Position numbers and translations under genes: made by a program | From: CAZHOV01 sp964534315 | GTDB lineage: Bacteria; Bacteroidota; Bacteroidia; Chitinophagales; Saprospiraceae | Direction: 5' to 3' | Length of the DNA: 37,939 bases | Assembly (NCBI GenBank): GCA_964534315.1 | Contig: CAZHOV010000035.1 | Span: forward strand, 1-37,939 | In this document: positions 8,525 through 18,134 of the stretch, piece by piece | Position numbering within the stretch: the stretch's first letter is position 1 | Layout: each line of letters starts with the position of its first letter | Notes under the pieces: generated by a model | What the model was told of the DNA's origin: nothing | The model's database searches: none | The model's input: the letters and a program-made list of their open reading frames with translations, nothing else

Positions 8525-8574
8525 GGAGCTGTGTTTTCTGAAAAAAATTTGATTTTTTCAGAAAACACAGCTCC
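8525..8574 (+). terminator. Perfect 22-bp inverted repeat downstream of M48 gene
   Basis: The arms 8525-8546 and 8553-8574 are exact reverse complements, separated by a six-base loop (ATTTGA). The stem has a GC-rich base (GGAGCTGTG) and an A/T run next to the loop. No strong T tract follows. It sits 38 bp after the M48 stop and about 160 bp before the ABC gene start, so it most likely ends M48 transcription. An attenuator or processing role for the ABC operon is also possible. Confidence 0.75.
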
Positions 8575-8733
8575 TTCAAAGAATAAAGTTTTGTGGTTTG
8601 AAACGCCAAAGGTATTTTGAGCCACCATCACTCTTCCTATTCATCACACTATTCCCCTAATTCACCACATTTACTTGGAGTATACCCCCATCAGTACTTA
8701 ATATTGAAGCATCATCAATTCAATGAATCCGCT

Positions 8734-9600
8734 ATGCTCAATATTTCAAATCTTTGTAAGACCTATCCAAATGGAGTGAAAACACTGGACCACTGCTCAC
8801 TCCGGATCGATAAGGGAATGACCGGCCTACTAGGTCCAAACGGAGCTGGTAAGTCGACGCTTATGCGCACCATTGCTACCCTCCAACGGCCCGACTCGGG
8901 CTGCATCCATTTTTGTGGTTCCGACATATGGAAAGCGCCGATGGAGCTGAGAAAGCACCTGGGATATCTACCTCAGGAATTTGGAGTCTATCCCAAAATA
9001 TCAGCGGAAAAATTATTGGACTACTTTGCTCTCCTAAAAGGTATTTCCATCAAAAGAGAACGACAAACGATCATTCAGGAGGTTCTGGAACTAGTCAACC
9101 TCTATCATGACCGGAAAAAATATGTCAGCGATTACTCCGGCGGTATGAAGCAACGCTTCGGGATTGCCCAGCTGTTACTTAACAATCCAAAACTGATCAT
9201 CGTAGACGAACCTACCGCAGGTCTGGACCCCGCCGAACGCAGGCGTTTCCTTGCGCTTTTGAAGGAAATAAGTACCCGAAACACCGTGATTTTTTCAACC
9301 CATATCGTAGAAGATGTAAAAGAGCTGTGCCAAGAGGTTACTATTATGAATAAAGGAAAACTGTTGGCCCACATCAATACGGCCAGGGCGCTAAAAGATA
9401 TCAATGGAATGATCTGGACCAAATCTATTGCCAGCGATCAGCTACCGCAAGCAGCACTTAACTATCACGTCCTTTCATCAAATTACCATGCCGATAATTC
9501 TCTGGAGATCCGGATATTCTCTGAAACGCCTCCCGACAGTAGTTTCCACCTAGCTACTCCGCAATTAGAAGACTTCTATTTTCTCAAATTAAACGCGTAA
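8734..9600 (+). CDS. ABC transporter ATP-binding protein
   Basis: A 288-residue ABC ATPase of the type that powers ABC-2 permeases. Walker A GPNGAGKST is at residues 34-42, the Q-loop at LPQEFG (79-84), the signature YSGGMKQ at 134-140, and Walker B LIIVDEP at 154-160, followed by TAGLDP and the H-loop in STHIVED. The frame stays open upstream to a TTG at 8617, but that part is His/Ser-rich, has no family match, and the ABC fold starts right at the ATG at 8734, so I chose that. The permease gene begins eight bases after the stop, which indicates one operon and one transporter complex. Confidence 0.93.
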   Translation: MLNISNLCKTYPNGVKTLDHCSLRIDKGMTGLLGPNGAGKSTLMRTIATLQRPDSGCIHFCGSDIWKAPMELRKHLGYLPQEFGVYPKISAEKLLDYFALLKGISIKRERQTIIQEVLELVNLYHDRKKYVSDYSGGMKQRFGIAQLLLNNPKLIIVDEPTAGLDPAERRRFLALLKEISTRNTVIFSTHIVEDVKELCQEVTIMNKGKLLAHINTARALKDINGMIWTKSIASDQLPQAALNYHVLSSNYHADNSLEIRIFSETPPDSSFHLATPQLEDFYFLKLNA

Positions 9601-9608
9601 GCTACATC

Positions 9609-12600
9609 ATGTTCAACAGCATCTTTCAATTCGAACTAAGGTTTTGGCTACGCCATCCGTCTACCTATATTTATTCAGCTATTTTATTTTTTATCGCGCT
9701 TGCCCTGATGGGCGGCAGAGCGGAAGCCTTTGACGAACATTCTCTGTTTTATAACCCGGTGCGATTGGCCAACGCTCCTGCCTCAATCGTAGAAATGGTT
9801 TTATTCCTAATACCGCTGATCTTATTCATGCTGCCTGCCATTATGGGAATGTCTGTTTACCGCGATTTCAAAAGTAACATGCATTTCCTGCTCTATGCCT
9901 ATCCTTTTTCAAAAAGAGACTACCTTCTTGCCAAACTCTGTAGCTCTTTATTAATTGTTATAGGGGTAGTCTTTTTTATGATGCTTGGCCTCATAGTTGG
10001 CACCTGGCTACCAACGGCTAACCCCACATTGATTCAGGCGTTTAGCATATCTGCCTACATTCAGGCCCTGACCATATACCTGCTGCCCAATCTCCTGATA
10101 TTGGGAGCCATGATCTTTGGGATTGTTTTATTTACCCGCAATATTTACGCGGGCTTTATCTTGGCTATCCTGTTGATTATCTTCCAAAATTTATCCTATA
10201 GCTTGTTTGGTGGTTTGGAAAATCAAATGCTTGGAGCCATCATCGAACCTTTCGGTAAGCAGGCATTTGGATATTATTCCCGATTCTGGAAAGTAGAAGA
10301 CTTCAACCATCAAAAAGTCCTTTTCGATCAACAAGTCATTTTCAACAGGTTGATTTGGATGTTGATAGGCGGCCTTGTCTACGGGGCTATATTTACCTTT
10401 TTCAAATTTCAACAATTTCCCTTCTCCTTAAAGACCATAGCTAAGAAGACAAATAAGCTCTTTGAAAAAGAGAAGATCAGCATACCCAAAGTTGATCTGA
10501 CTACTGTTCATTTTAACTACTCACCCCTGCATTATTTCAAAACCGCATGGAAATTATCTAACCTTGAATTGAGGTCTATTCTAAAAAGTGGATTATTCCT
10601 GAGCATTTTAGGTGCAGGAATGCTGCTAATCGTTTTCCAACAATACCAGCAACCCCAACAATATGGATTTAAGATTCTGCCAGTGACCTGGCAAATGCTT
10701 CGGATACCGGCCTTTTTGTTTGGGGGAATTATCAACATGCTGACTTTCTTGTATGCGGGCATCCTGGTACACCGGGAGCGACGCTCAGGTATGAATGCTC
10801 TTGTTGATAGCACGCCTGTTCCAAATTGGATGCTACTGCTTGCCAAATTTCTCACCTTAGTCAACATGCAACTGCTGCTCCTGGGATTGATCATGGTGGG
10901 TGGGGTAGTGGTTCAGGTTTACCAGGGCTATTATCATTTGGAGCTCGGTCAGTATTTATTTCAGCTTTATGCAATGAATTTCTGGAGCCACCTGATATGG
11001 GCGATGATAGCCATTGGGGTACAAACTACCTTACCCAACCCTTACCTGGGCTTCTTTCTATTGATTCTGGGCTCTATGGGTATTGCCGGATTACCAGATG
11101 TTCTGGGCTGGGAGTCAGCTATCTTCCGATTCAATGCAAATCCGCCCTATGAGTACTCCGACCTGGATGGTTACGGTAATAGCTTACCGGCTTTCTACTT
11201 CTATAAAATATATTGGTTACTCCTGAGTCTGGCTTTCCTCTTTCTTTCTTACTTGTTTTGGGTGCGGGGACTCTATTTTTCTATCAAAGAGCGTATAGCT
11301 ATCATTTTTTCAAAAATGAAAAGCCCGGCTGTTTTACCATTCTTACTAGCGATAATAGCCTTTCTGAGTTTAGGTTTTTATATCTACTATGAAGAAGAAG
11401 TTAATTATGATAAAATAACCACCTCTAAAGACCGAGCGGCATGGATGGCTGCAAATGAAAAGAAGTATAAAAAATACCAAGATCTGGTTCAGCCTAAAAT
11501 TACCGATATTCAGATACAGTTAGATTTATTCCCGGAACACCGGGACTTCAAATCAAAAGGATCTTATACGTTGGTGAATAAATCTCAAACCCCAATCGAT
11601 ACCTTGCTGATTCATTACAGCTATGATGAGCCAACAACCTATGAAATAGAGGCGGAATATGAAATCATTAACATCGACACCATTATTCGGTTGGACATTT
11701 TGAAACTTTTAAATCCGATGGCTCCGGGAGATAGCCTTTTGTTTCAGTTTGCGGTGAGGAACGAACCCAATACTATTTTCCACTCTAGCTCTCCGGTTAA
11801 AGAAAACGGGACGTTTTTTACCAATGAGGTGTTTCCTGGTTTTGGATATCGGCCTATTGAACTGAGGAATAATAACCAACGCAGAAAATACGGCTTATCC
11901 GAGCGAGATTATTTCATTCCTTCTCCTGGAGATAGCCTTGCCCGTATGAAGAACTATGCTAATGACGATGCCGACTGGCTGCATTTTGAAGCAATAGTAA
12001 GCACAACTCCTGACCAAATTGCCCTGGCTCCGGGTTATTTGCAACGCACCTGGGAAAAGCATGGCCGCCGGTATTTTAAGTATAAAATGACAAGTAAGAT
12101 CAAACACCTATTTGGCTTTAATTCGGGCAGGTTCCAGGTAAAAAGGGATACATGGAATGATATTGACCTGGAAGTCTACTACCACGAAAACCACGACCAT
12201 AATATTGAGCGCATGATAGATGGATTAAAAGGAACGCTTACCTACAGCGAAAAGTACTTTAGTCCTTATCAACACCGGCAGGCTAGAATTATTGAATTTC
12301 CCATTTCTATCGGGAGCTTTGCCACGACTTTTGCCAATTCTATCCCTTTTTCAGAAATACGGTTTATTGGTGAAGTGGACGAAGCGAATGAAGCCTCTAT
12401 TGACCTGCCCTTTTATGTAGCAGCGCACGAGTTAGCCCATCAGTGGTGGGGCAATCAGGTGCTACCCGCAGATGTGCTGGGCGCAAAAATGTTGACGGAA
12501 AGTCTGGCTGAGTATGTGGCCTTAAAGGTATTAAAAGCCTATCGGGGCGAAACCCAAATGCGTCGATTTTTACAATTGAACAGAGACCTTTATCTAACAG

Positions 12601-13280
12601 GCAGGGCCGATGAAGACCGCCAGGAAATGCCTTTAATGCTGTCTTATCCAGACCAGGATTATATTAACTACAGAAAAGGTGCGCTGGTCTTCTGTACCCT
12701 TAGCGACTACCTCGGGAAGAAGCGGCTGAATCAAGCGTTAAAAAACTACTTAGAATCGGTAAAATTTCAGGAAGCGCCCTTTACAACCTCCTTGGAATTA
12801 GTGAAAACGATTCGGCAATTTACTCCTGATTCGCTTCAGTATCTCCTCAAGGATATGTTTGAAACCATCACCTTTTATGATAATAAAATTACGAGCACCT
12901 CCGTGAAACAATTGGAAACCGGCGAATATCAGGTAACCATTGATTTTAGAGTGCAAAAGTTCCGGGATGACGGATTTGGCAACTTCTATTATTCGGATGA
13001 ACAACCAACCGGGGCCAAACAACCTAACGATGATAGCCCGGCACCATCCCTTCCTCTGGCTGATTATATAGAATTGGGCGTTTTCTTGGATAATCAGGAA
13101 CTTCACTTAAAAAAATACAAAATTACAGCTGTAGAAAATCAACTCACGATTATCGTTGATAAAAAACCAACAATGTTAGGAATAGATCCATACCATAGGT
13201 TGATCGAACTGAACACAAAGGACAACCGGAAAAAGATCGATCAGGTGATATCAATCGCTTCAAAGAACGGATCCCGGTAG
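9609..13280 (+). CDS. ABC-2 permease fused to M1-family peptidase domain
   Basis: A 1223-residue fusion. Residues 1 to about 600 hold two ABC-2 permease halves, each with about six membrane helices: one opens FNSIFQFELRFWLRHP, the second opens near 310 with KTAWKLSNLELRSILKSG. Residues from about 640 to 1210 form an M1 peptidase-like domain facing outward. The zinc motif is HELAHQWW (His940, Glu941, His944), with the third ligand Glu963 in the TESLAEY block, fitting HExxH-x18-E. The exopeptidase motif GxMEN expected 25-40 residues upstream is not seen; that place reads GSFATTFANSIPFSE. This fusion type is common in Bacteroidota, but its substrate is unknown. The 3' end overlaps the convergent LytTR gene by 40 bp. 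The adjacent two-component system is a candidate regulator (inference). Confidence 0.9.
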   Translation: MFNSIFQFELRFWLRHPSTYIYSAILFFIALALMGGRAEAFDEHSLFYNPVRLANAPASIVEMVLFLIPLILFMLPAIMGMSVYRDFKSNMHFLLYAYPFSKRDYLLAKLCSSLLIVIGVVFFMMLGLIVGTWLPTANPTLIQAFSISAYIQALTIYLLPNLLILGAMIFGIVLFTRNIYAGFILAILLIIFQNLSYSLFGGLENQMLGAIIEPFGKQAFGYYSRFWKVEDFNHQKVLFDQQVIFNRLIWMLIGGLVYGAIFTFFKFQQFPFSLKTIAKKTNKLFEKEKISIPKVDLTTVHFNYSPLHYFKTAWKLSNLELRSILKSGLFLSILGAGMLLIVFQQYQQPQQYGFKILPVTWQMLRIPAFLFGGIINMLTFLYAGILVHRERRSGMNALVDSTPVPNWMLLLAKFLTLVNMQLLLLGLIMVGGVVVQVYQGYYHLELGQYLFQLYAMNFWSHLIWAMIAIGVQTTLPNPYLGFFLLILGSMGIAGLPDVLGWESAIFRFNANPPYEYSDLDGYGNSLPAFYFYKIYWLLLSLAFLFLSYLFWVRGLYFSIKERIAIIFSKMKSPAVLPFLLAIIAFLSLGFYIYYEEEVNYDKITTSKDRAAWMAANEKKYKKYQDLVQPKITDIQIQLDLFPEHRDFKSKGSYTLVNKSQTPIDTLLIHYSYDEPTTYEIEAEYEIINIDTIIRLDILKLLNPMAPGDSLLFQFAVRNEPNTIFHSSSPVKENGTFFTNEVFPGFGYRPIELRNNNQRRKYGLSERDYFIPSPGDSLARMKNYANDDADWLHFEAIVSTTPDQIALAPGYLQRTWEKHGRRYFKYKMTSKIKHLFGFNSGRFQVKRDTWNDIDLEVYYHENHDHNIERMIDGLKGTLTYSEKYFSPYQHRQARIIEFPISIGSFATTFANSIPFSEIRFIGEVDEANEASIDLPFYVAAHELAHQWWGNQVLPADVLGAKMLTESLAEYVALKVLKAYRGETQMRRFLQLNRDLYLTGRADEDRQEMPLMLSYPDQDYINYRKGALVFCTLSDYLGKKRLNQALKNYLESVKFQEAPFTTSLELVKTIRQFTPDSLQYLLKDMFETITFYDNKITSTSVKQLETGEYQVTIDFRVQKFRDDGFGNFYYSDEQPTGAKQPNDDSPAPSLPLADYIELGVFLDNQELHLKKYKITAVENQLTIIVDKKPTMLGIDPYHRLIELNTKDNRKKIDQVISIASKNGSR

Positions 13281-13924
13281 GTCCCTCCTATGGAAATTTT
13301 CTTTGCTCCAATGACTACGTGATTATCCTCTATTTTGTCGATTTGCGCAAGTGCCACAATAAACGACCGATGCACTTGAAAAAACTGCCTTGCAGGCAGT
13401 AATTTCAGGGTTTCCTTGATGGTGGCCCTGACCAAGAATTTCCCCGATGGAGTCACATAATTTACATAATTACCCTCTCCTTCGATGTAGAGGATATCTT
13501 TATAAAAAATTCGCTGTTTTTGATGCCCTGTATTTACAAAAAAAAACTCTTTCTGCTTGGAGGGTTTAGGAGTCATCCGCTCTTTAGCTTTATTAGCAGC
13601 GATTAAAAAACGGGAAAAATCGAAGGGCTTTAATAGATAATCCAGCGCCTCCACTTCATAACTATCCAGGGCGTATTCTTCATGTGCGGTGGTAAAGATG
13701 ATAAGGGGTTTCTTGGTCAGGTGCTTGATCAACTTGAACCCGTTTATATCCGGCATGTCTATATCTAAGAAGACCAGATCGATCTCCTGTTCATTAATAA
13801 AGTTGATCCCTTCGAATGGATCCAAAAAAGTTCCTTCCAGTTCAAGAAAGGGCACCCTTGAAATATGATTTTTAACCACCTCCAAGGCCCTGGGCTCGTC
13901 ATCTATTGCTACACATCGGATCAT
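13241..13924 (-). CDS. LytTR-family response regulator
   Basis: A 227-residue regulator with a receiver domain (1 to about 120) and a LytTR DNA-binding domain (about 128-225). The acidic pocket is Asp8-Asp9, the phospho-acceptor is Asp54 (VFLDIDMPD), the switch Thr lies in FTTAHEEYAL, and the conserved Lys in YLLKPFDF. The LytTR part shows YIEGEGNYVNYVT and FFQVHRSFIV, family hallmarks. It overlaps the kinase gene by four bases (ATGA), so the two are translated together and form a pair. Its last 40 bases overlap the end of the convergent ABC-M1 fusion gene. Targets are unknown; autoregulation or control of the neighbouring transporter is plausible. Confidence 0.95.
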   Translation of the reverse strand: MIRCVAIDDEPRALEVVKNHISRVPFLELEGTFLDPFEGINFINEQEIDLVFLDIDMPDINGFKLIKHLTKKPLIIFTTAHEEYALDSYEVEALDYLLKPFDFSRFLIAANKAKERMTPKPSKQKEFFFVNTGHQKQRIFYKDILYIEGEGNYVNYVTPSGKFLVRATIKETLKLLPARQFFQVHRSFIVALAQIDKIEDNHVVIGAKKISIGGTYRDPFFEAIDIT

Positions 13925-14979
13925 TGATCAAAGTTTATTTCTAAATATACATGGAATTCATTGCCTTCACGGCCAAACCTGAGCTGATGCCGATCGGGAT
14001 AAATATGCTCTAACCGTTTGCGCACATTGTCTATCCCAACACCTCCTTTCGCCTTTTTCCCGGCATTTTTTATTATCGTGTTGGAGAGTTCCATTATCAG
14101 GCTGGTTCGATCTACTACTATTTCCATGTGCATAAGCGTATTTTCTGTAGGACTTACTCCATATTTAAACGCATTTTCTACAAAAGAAATCAGCAGCATG
14201 GGGGCAATTTGGGTAGTCTCCGAAACCTCCTTATCAATTGTCACCTTCCAATCTACTTTATTCCTATCCGTCAGCCGGAGCTTTTGCAGTTCGATATATT
14301 TTTGAATGTAGCCTATTTCTTTTTCTACAGGAATAAACGTTCTTTTTGCTTCATGCAGATTATAGCGCATGAGTGTTGCTAATTTTGTTATGCTGTCAGC
14401 GGTTTTTGCTCCACCTTCCTCCAGTGCTACTGCATAAATGGTGTTAAGGGTATTAAATAAAAAATGAGGATCAACTTGCGATTTTAAAAAGGCGAGCTCC
14501 ATTTCCAGCCGCTCTGCTTTCAACCGTTCGATTTCTGTGAGATTAACGATCCAGTCCTTTGAAAAACGATATCCGAAAGAAACGATCAACCCAATAGCTA
14601 TCGCATCAAGGCTCGCTCCGGGACCGGTAAAAGTCTCCAGAAAATCGTTCCAAAATCCGTTTCCCGCTTTCTGAAATCCGAACAGAGCCGCTTTGCCCAC
14701 CCCGATTGCAAATAGCAGCGTTCCGAGAACTAATCCATAGGTTAACCATCTTTTTTGTTTAAGTAAGCGGTGAATTAAAACGAAGGTGTTTAAATAAAAA
14801 ACCACCGGAAAAGCTAAAGCGGAAACAGGCAGCACATCCTTCTTCCGCCCCTCAATAATCGTCCAATCCTCAGACCAGGATACGTTAATTGCTCCAAAAT
14901 AAAGCAAAAGCAAAACGGTGTGGAGCAGCAACTCTCCATATTTCAATAAAAATTGTTCTATTTGCTTTTGATTAGTCAA
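13921..14979 (-). CDS. LytS/YehU-type sensor histidine kinase
   Basis: A 352-residue inner-membrane kinase. Four predicted membrane segments fall in residues 18-32, 50-70, 80-100 and about 123-138. A short coiled linker (ERLKAERLEMELAFLKSQ) leads to the His_kinase motif DPHFLFNTLN, with the phospho-accepting His172. The ATPase domain carries LLISFVENAFKYG (N box) and GGVGIDNVRKRLEHIYP (G box). There is no large extracytoplasmic sensor domain, so it probably senses through its membrane part. It is the cognate partner of the overlapping LytTR regulator. Confidence 0.93.
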   Translation of the reverse strand: MTNQKQIEQFLLKYGELLLHTVLLLLYFGAINVSWSEDWTIIEGRKKDVLPVSALAFPVVFYLNTFVLIHRLLKQKRWLTYGLVLGTLLFAIGVGKAALFGFQKAGNGFWNDFLETFTGPGASLDAIAIGLIVSFGYRFSKDWIVNLTEIERLKAERLEMELAFLKSQVDPHFLFNTLNTIYAVALEEGGAKTADSITKLATLMRYNLHEAKRTFIPVEKEIGYIQKYIELQKLRLTDRNKVDWKVTIDKEVSETTQIAPMLLISFVENAFKYGVSPTENTLMHMEIVVDRTSLIMELSNTIIKNAGKKAKGGVGIDNVRKRLEHIYPDRHQLRFGREGNEFHVYLEINFDQ

Positions 14980-15133
14980 TCCTCATGTATTGAAAGTCGC
15001 GGATCCTCCTTATCTATAATTTAACCTTCCCTTAATCTATTATAATCCATAATTTTGTAATTTTCCAAACTTTGAACAAATCACCTGCAATCTATATTAG
15101 TTTATAGATATTTTTTCAATTTACAAAAATAGG

Positions 15134-18004
15134 ATGGCAGTCAAAGAAATAAAAGAGCAAATAAGTACCAATGGAGTGGAGGATAATGAGTTCATAGAAG
15201 TCATTGGCGCCAGAGTTCATAATCTCAAAAATATAAATCTTCGGATCCCCCGAAATAAATTAGTGGTCGTTACCGGAATCAGCGGTAGCGGTAAATCATC
15301 CCTGGCTTTTGATACCATCTATGCGGAGGGGCAGCGTCGCTACATGGAAACGTTCTCGGCTTATGCCCGGCAGTTTATTGGAGAAATGGAGCGACCGGAT
15401 GTTGAAAAGATCACAGGCCTGAGCCCTGTCATCTCTATTGAACAAAAAACAACCAGCCGGAATCCGCGTTCCACTGTGGGCACCATCACCGAAATTTACG
15501 ACTTCCTTCGCTTGCTCTTCGCCCGAATTGGAGAGGCCTATTCTTACGAGACAGGAAAAAAGATGATTAAATATACCGAAGAGCAAATGGTTGAGCATAT
15601 TTTTTCTAACTTCAGAGGGAAAAAAGCATTGTTGCTGGCTCCTTTAGTAAGAGGAAGAAAAGGGCATTACCGTGAACTTTTCGAACATATACGCAAGCAG
15701 GGATATACCAAAGTAAGAGTGGATGGGGTCATTATCGATATTTCTCCCGGCATGCAAATCGACCGTTACAAAACCCATGATATTGAGGTCATCGTTGACC
15801 GGTTGAAAATTGAAAATAACAAAAGAGACCGGTTGACTTCTTCTTTGCAGACAGCCCTCAAGTTGGGCAACGGATTTATTATGGTCATGGACAATGACTC
15901 CAAAGCCATCTCTCCCTACAGTAAACACCTTATGGACCCTGATTCTGGGGTTTCTTATGAAGAACCCTCTCCTAACTCCTTTTCCTTCAACTCCCCTTAT
16001 GGCGCCTGCCCTAATTGTAAAGGACTAGGTACAGTAAATAAAGTGGATTTAGATAAGGTCATTCCTGATGATACAAAAAGTATCAATGACATTGGTATCC
16101 GCCCATTTGGAGATGTCCGGGAAAATACGACGTTCAAGCAACTGAGAGCCATTTCCAAAAAGTACGGATTTACCTTTGCCACCCCCGTCAAGGATATACC
16201 CAAAGAAGCCTTAGATATTATTCTTTACGGCGGCGACGAGTCATTTGAAGTAACACTTAAGTATAGTAAGAACGATTACAGCTACAACCTCGCTTATGAA
16301 GGCATTACCAATATGCTGGAGCGATGGTATGGGGAATCTACTTCAGAAAAAGTACGGCGATGGGCTGAAGAATTTATGACGGTGGATAAATGTCCTGAAT
16401 GCGGGGGAGCCAGACTGAAAAAAGAATCTCTTCATTTCAAGCTCAACAATAAAAATATTGCCGATCTCGCTCATATGGATATTGCCGAATTGAACGATTG
16501 GACTGGAAATCTATACCCTTTTCTTTCTGAGCGCCAATCCTTAATTGGTAAAGATATTTTGAAAGAACTCCGGCTTCGCTTGGGATTCCTACTACACGTT
16601 GGCCTCGACTATCTTACGCTTAACCGCCCGGCAAGAACGCTTTCGGGAGGAGAATCACAGCGTATACGGCTCGCTACACAAATCGGTTCTCAACTCACCG
16701 GCATTACCTATATCCTTGATGAGCCCAGCATCGGCCTACATCAACGTGACAATCAGAAGCTCATTGAGGCGCTCCATCAGCTTTCCGATATAGGAAATAC
16801 GGTTTTGGTCGTAGAACACGACAAGGATATTATGCTCGCGTCTGATTATCTGATCGATCTGGGTCCTGGTGCCGGTAAACATGGTGGAGAGTTAGTTGCA
16901 GAGGGTATTCCTAAATCTTTCTTAAATGCCCATACTGTTACTTCTGATTACCTCAATAATACGCTCAAGATCGAGATACCCGAGAAGCGTCGTAAAGGCA
17001 ACGGTGAATTCCTGACATTGAAAGGAGCAGAAGGCCATAACCTGCAAAATGTGGAAATAAAAGTGCCCCTCGGTACTTTCACCTGCGTAACCGGCGTCTC
17101 GGGTAGTGGGAAATCCACCCTAATCAATGAAACGCTTTATCCGATACTTCGCCAGCATTTCTACAAAAGTCTACAAAAACCACTGCCATACAAAAAGATC
17201 AAAGGCCTTGAACACGTAGATAAGGTCATAGAAATTGATCAATCCCCCATTGGTCGTACTCCCCGGTCCAACCCGGCCACTTATACCGGCGTCTTTACCG
17301 ATATCCGAAAGCTTTTTTCAGAACTCCCGGAATCCAAGATCCGCGGATATAAACCCGGACGCTTTTCCTTCAATGTTAAAGGGGGAAGATGTGAGGTTTG
17401 TAAAGGTGCAGGCAAACGGGTAATCGAAATGAATTTCCTACCCGATGTTCAGGTAGACTGCGAACGCTGTATGGGCCGGCGCTACAACCGAGAAACGTTG
17501 GAAATTCTATTCAAAGGGAAATCGATCAGTGATGTCCTGGATATGACGGTCAGTGAAGGCGTGGAGTTTTTTCAAAATATTCCCAATATCTTCCGGAAGC
17601 TCAAAACGCTGGAAGAAGTAGGGCTCGGCTATATTACCCTCGGCCAACAGGCTACTACTTTATCAGGAGGAGAAGCCCAGCGGGTAAAACTGGCGGAAGA
17701 ACTTGCTAAACGAGATACGGGAAATACCTTCTATATCCTTGACGAACCCACCACCGGTCTGCACTTCGAAGATATCCGGCACCTGCTGATCGTACTCAAT
17801 AAGCTTGTCGCAAAAGGCAATACCGTCCTGATCATCGAACATAATATGGATGTCATCAAAGTAGCCGACTACATCATTGATATGGGACCCGAAGGTGGCC
17901 ACCGGGGTGGAACGGTAGTTTGTACGGGCACTCCCGAAAAAGTGGCAAAACACCCCACCAGCTATACCGGAAAATTTTTGCAAGACGAATTGAAAGAAGC
18001 CTGA
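15134..18004 (+). CDS. uvrA: Excinuclease ABC subunit A
   Basis: A 956-residue UvrA, the damage-sensing ATPase of nucleotide excision repair that loads UvrB. There are two ABC ATPase modules: Walker A GISGSGKS at 48-55 and GVSGSGKST at 654-662, with signatures LSGGESQRIRLA and LSGGEAQRVKLA, each followed by ILDEP. Zinc-binding pairs are Cys292/295 with Cys420/423 in the first half, and Cys753/756 with Cys776/779 in the second. Length is normal for the family. It is convergent with recO, with a hairpin terminator in the gap. No LexA-type box was recognised upstream. Confidence 0.98.
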   Translation: MAVKEIKEQISTNGVEDNEFIEVIGARVHNLKNINLRIPRNKLVVVTGISGSGKSSLAFDTIYAEGQRRYMETFSAYARQFIGEMERPDVEKITGLSPVISIEQKTTSRNPRSTVGTITEIYDFLRLLFARIGEAYSYETGKKMIKYTEEQMVEHIFSNFRGKKALLLAPLVRGRKGHYRELFEHIRKQGYTKVRVDGVIIDISPGMQIDRYKTHDIEVIVDRLKIENNKRDRLTSSLQTALKLGNGFIMVMDNDSKAISPYSKHLMDPDSGVSYEEPSPNSFSFNSPYGACPNCKGLGTVNKVDLDKVIPDDTKSINDIGIRPFGDVRENTTFKQLRAISKKYGFTFATPVKDIPKEALDIILYGGDESFEVTLKYSKNDYSYNLAYEGITNMLERWYGESTSEKVRRWAEEFMTVDKCPECGGARLKKESLHFKLNNKNIADLAHMDIAELNDWTGNLYPFLSERQSLIGKDILKELRLRLGFLLHVGLDYLTLNRPARTLSGGESQRIRLATQIGSQLTGITYILDEPSIGLHQRDNQKLIEALHQLSDIGNTVLVVEHDKDIMLASDYLIDLGPGAGKHGGELVAEGIPKSFLNAHTVTSDYLNNTLKIEIPEKRRKGNGEFLTLKGAEGHNLQNVEIKVPLGTFTCVTGVSGSGKSTLINETLYPILRQHFYKSLQKPLPYKKIKGLEHVDKVIEIDQSPIGRTPRSNPATYTGVFTDIRKLFSELPESKIRGYKPGRFSFNVKGGRCEVCKGAGKRVIEMNFLPDVQVDCERCMGRRYNRETLEILFKGKSISDVLDMTVSEGVEFFQNIPNIFRKLKTLEEVGLGYITLGQQATTLSGGEAQRVKLAEELAKRDTGNTFYILDEPTTGLHFEDIRHLLIVLNKLVAKGNTVLIIEHNMDVIKVADYIIDMGPEGGHRGGTVVCTGTPEKVAKHPTSYTGKFLQDELKEA

Positions 18005-18005
18005 A

Positions 18006-18056
18006 GGGGCTGTCTCATTAGTCAATGAGCCATCCCCATCCCCAAGAGAATTTTTT
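18006..18056 (+). terminator. Intrinsic terminator after uvrA
   Basis: The arms 18006-18019 (GGGGCTGTCTCATT) and 18024-18037 (AATGAGCCATCCCC) pair at 12 of 14 positions with a four-base loop. A TTTTTT run follows at about 18051-18056. It begins two bases after the uvrA stop. The T run is 13 bases from the stem, so the fit is good but not perfect. Confidence 0.65.
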
Positions 18057-18134
18057 ATCGTTTAGCAGATATTCTTTTTGAAAAAAGGATAACCCTACAC
18101 GATATGGTAAAGGCAAAGTGCTCAATAAAAAATT

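Noticed and set aside
8617..8733. N-terminal extension of the ABC ATPase from a TTG at 8617
   Set aside because: The stretch is His/Ser-rich with no family similarity, and the ABC fold starts directly at the ATG at 8734.
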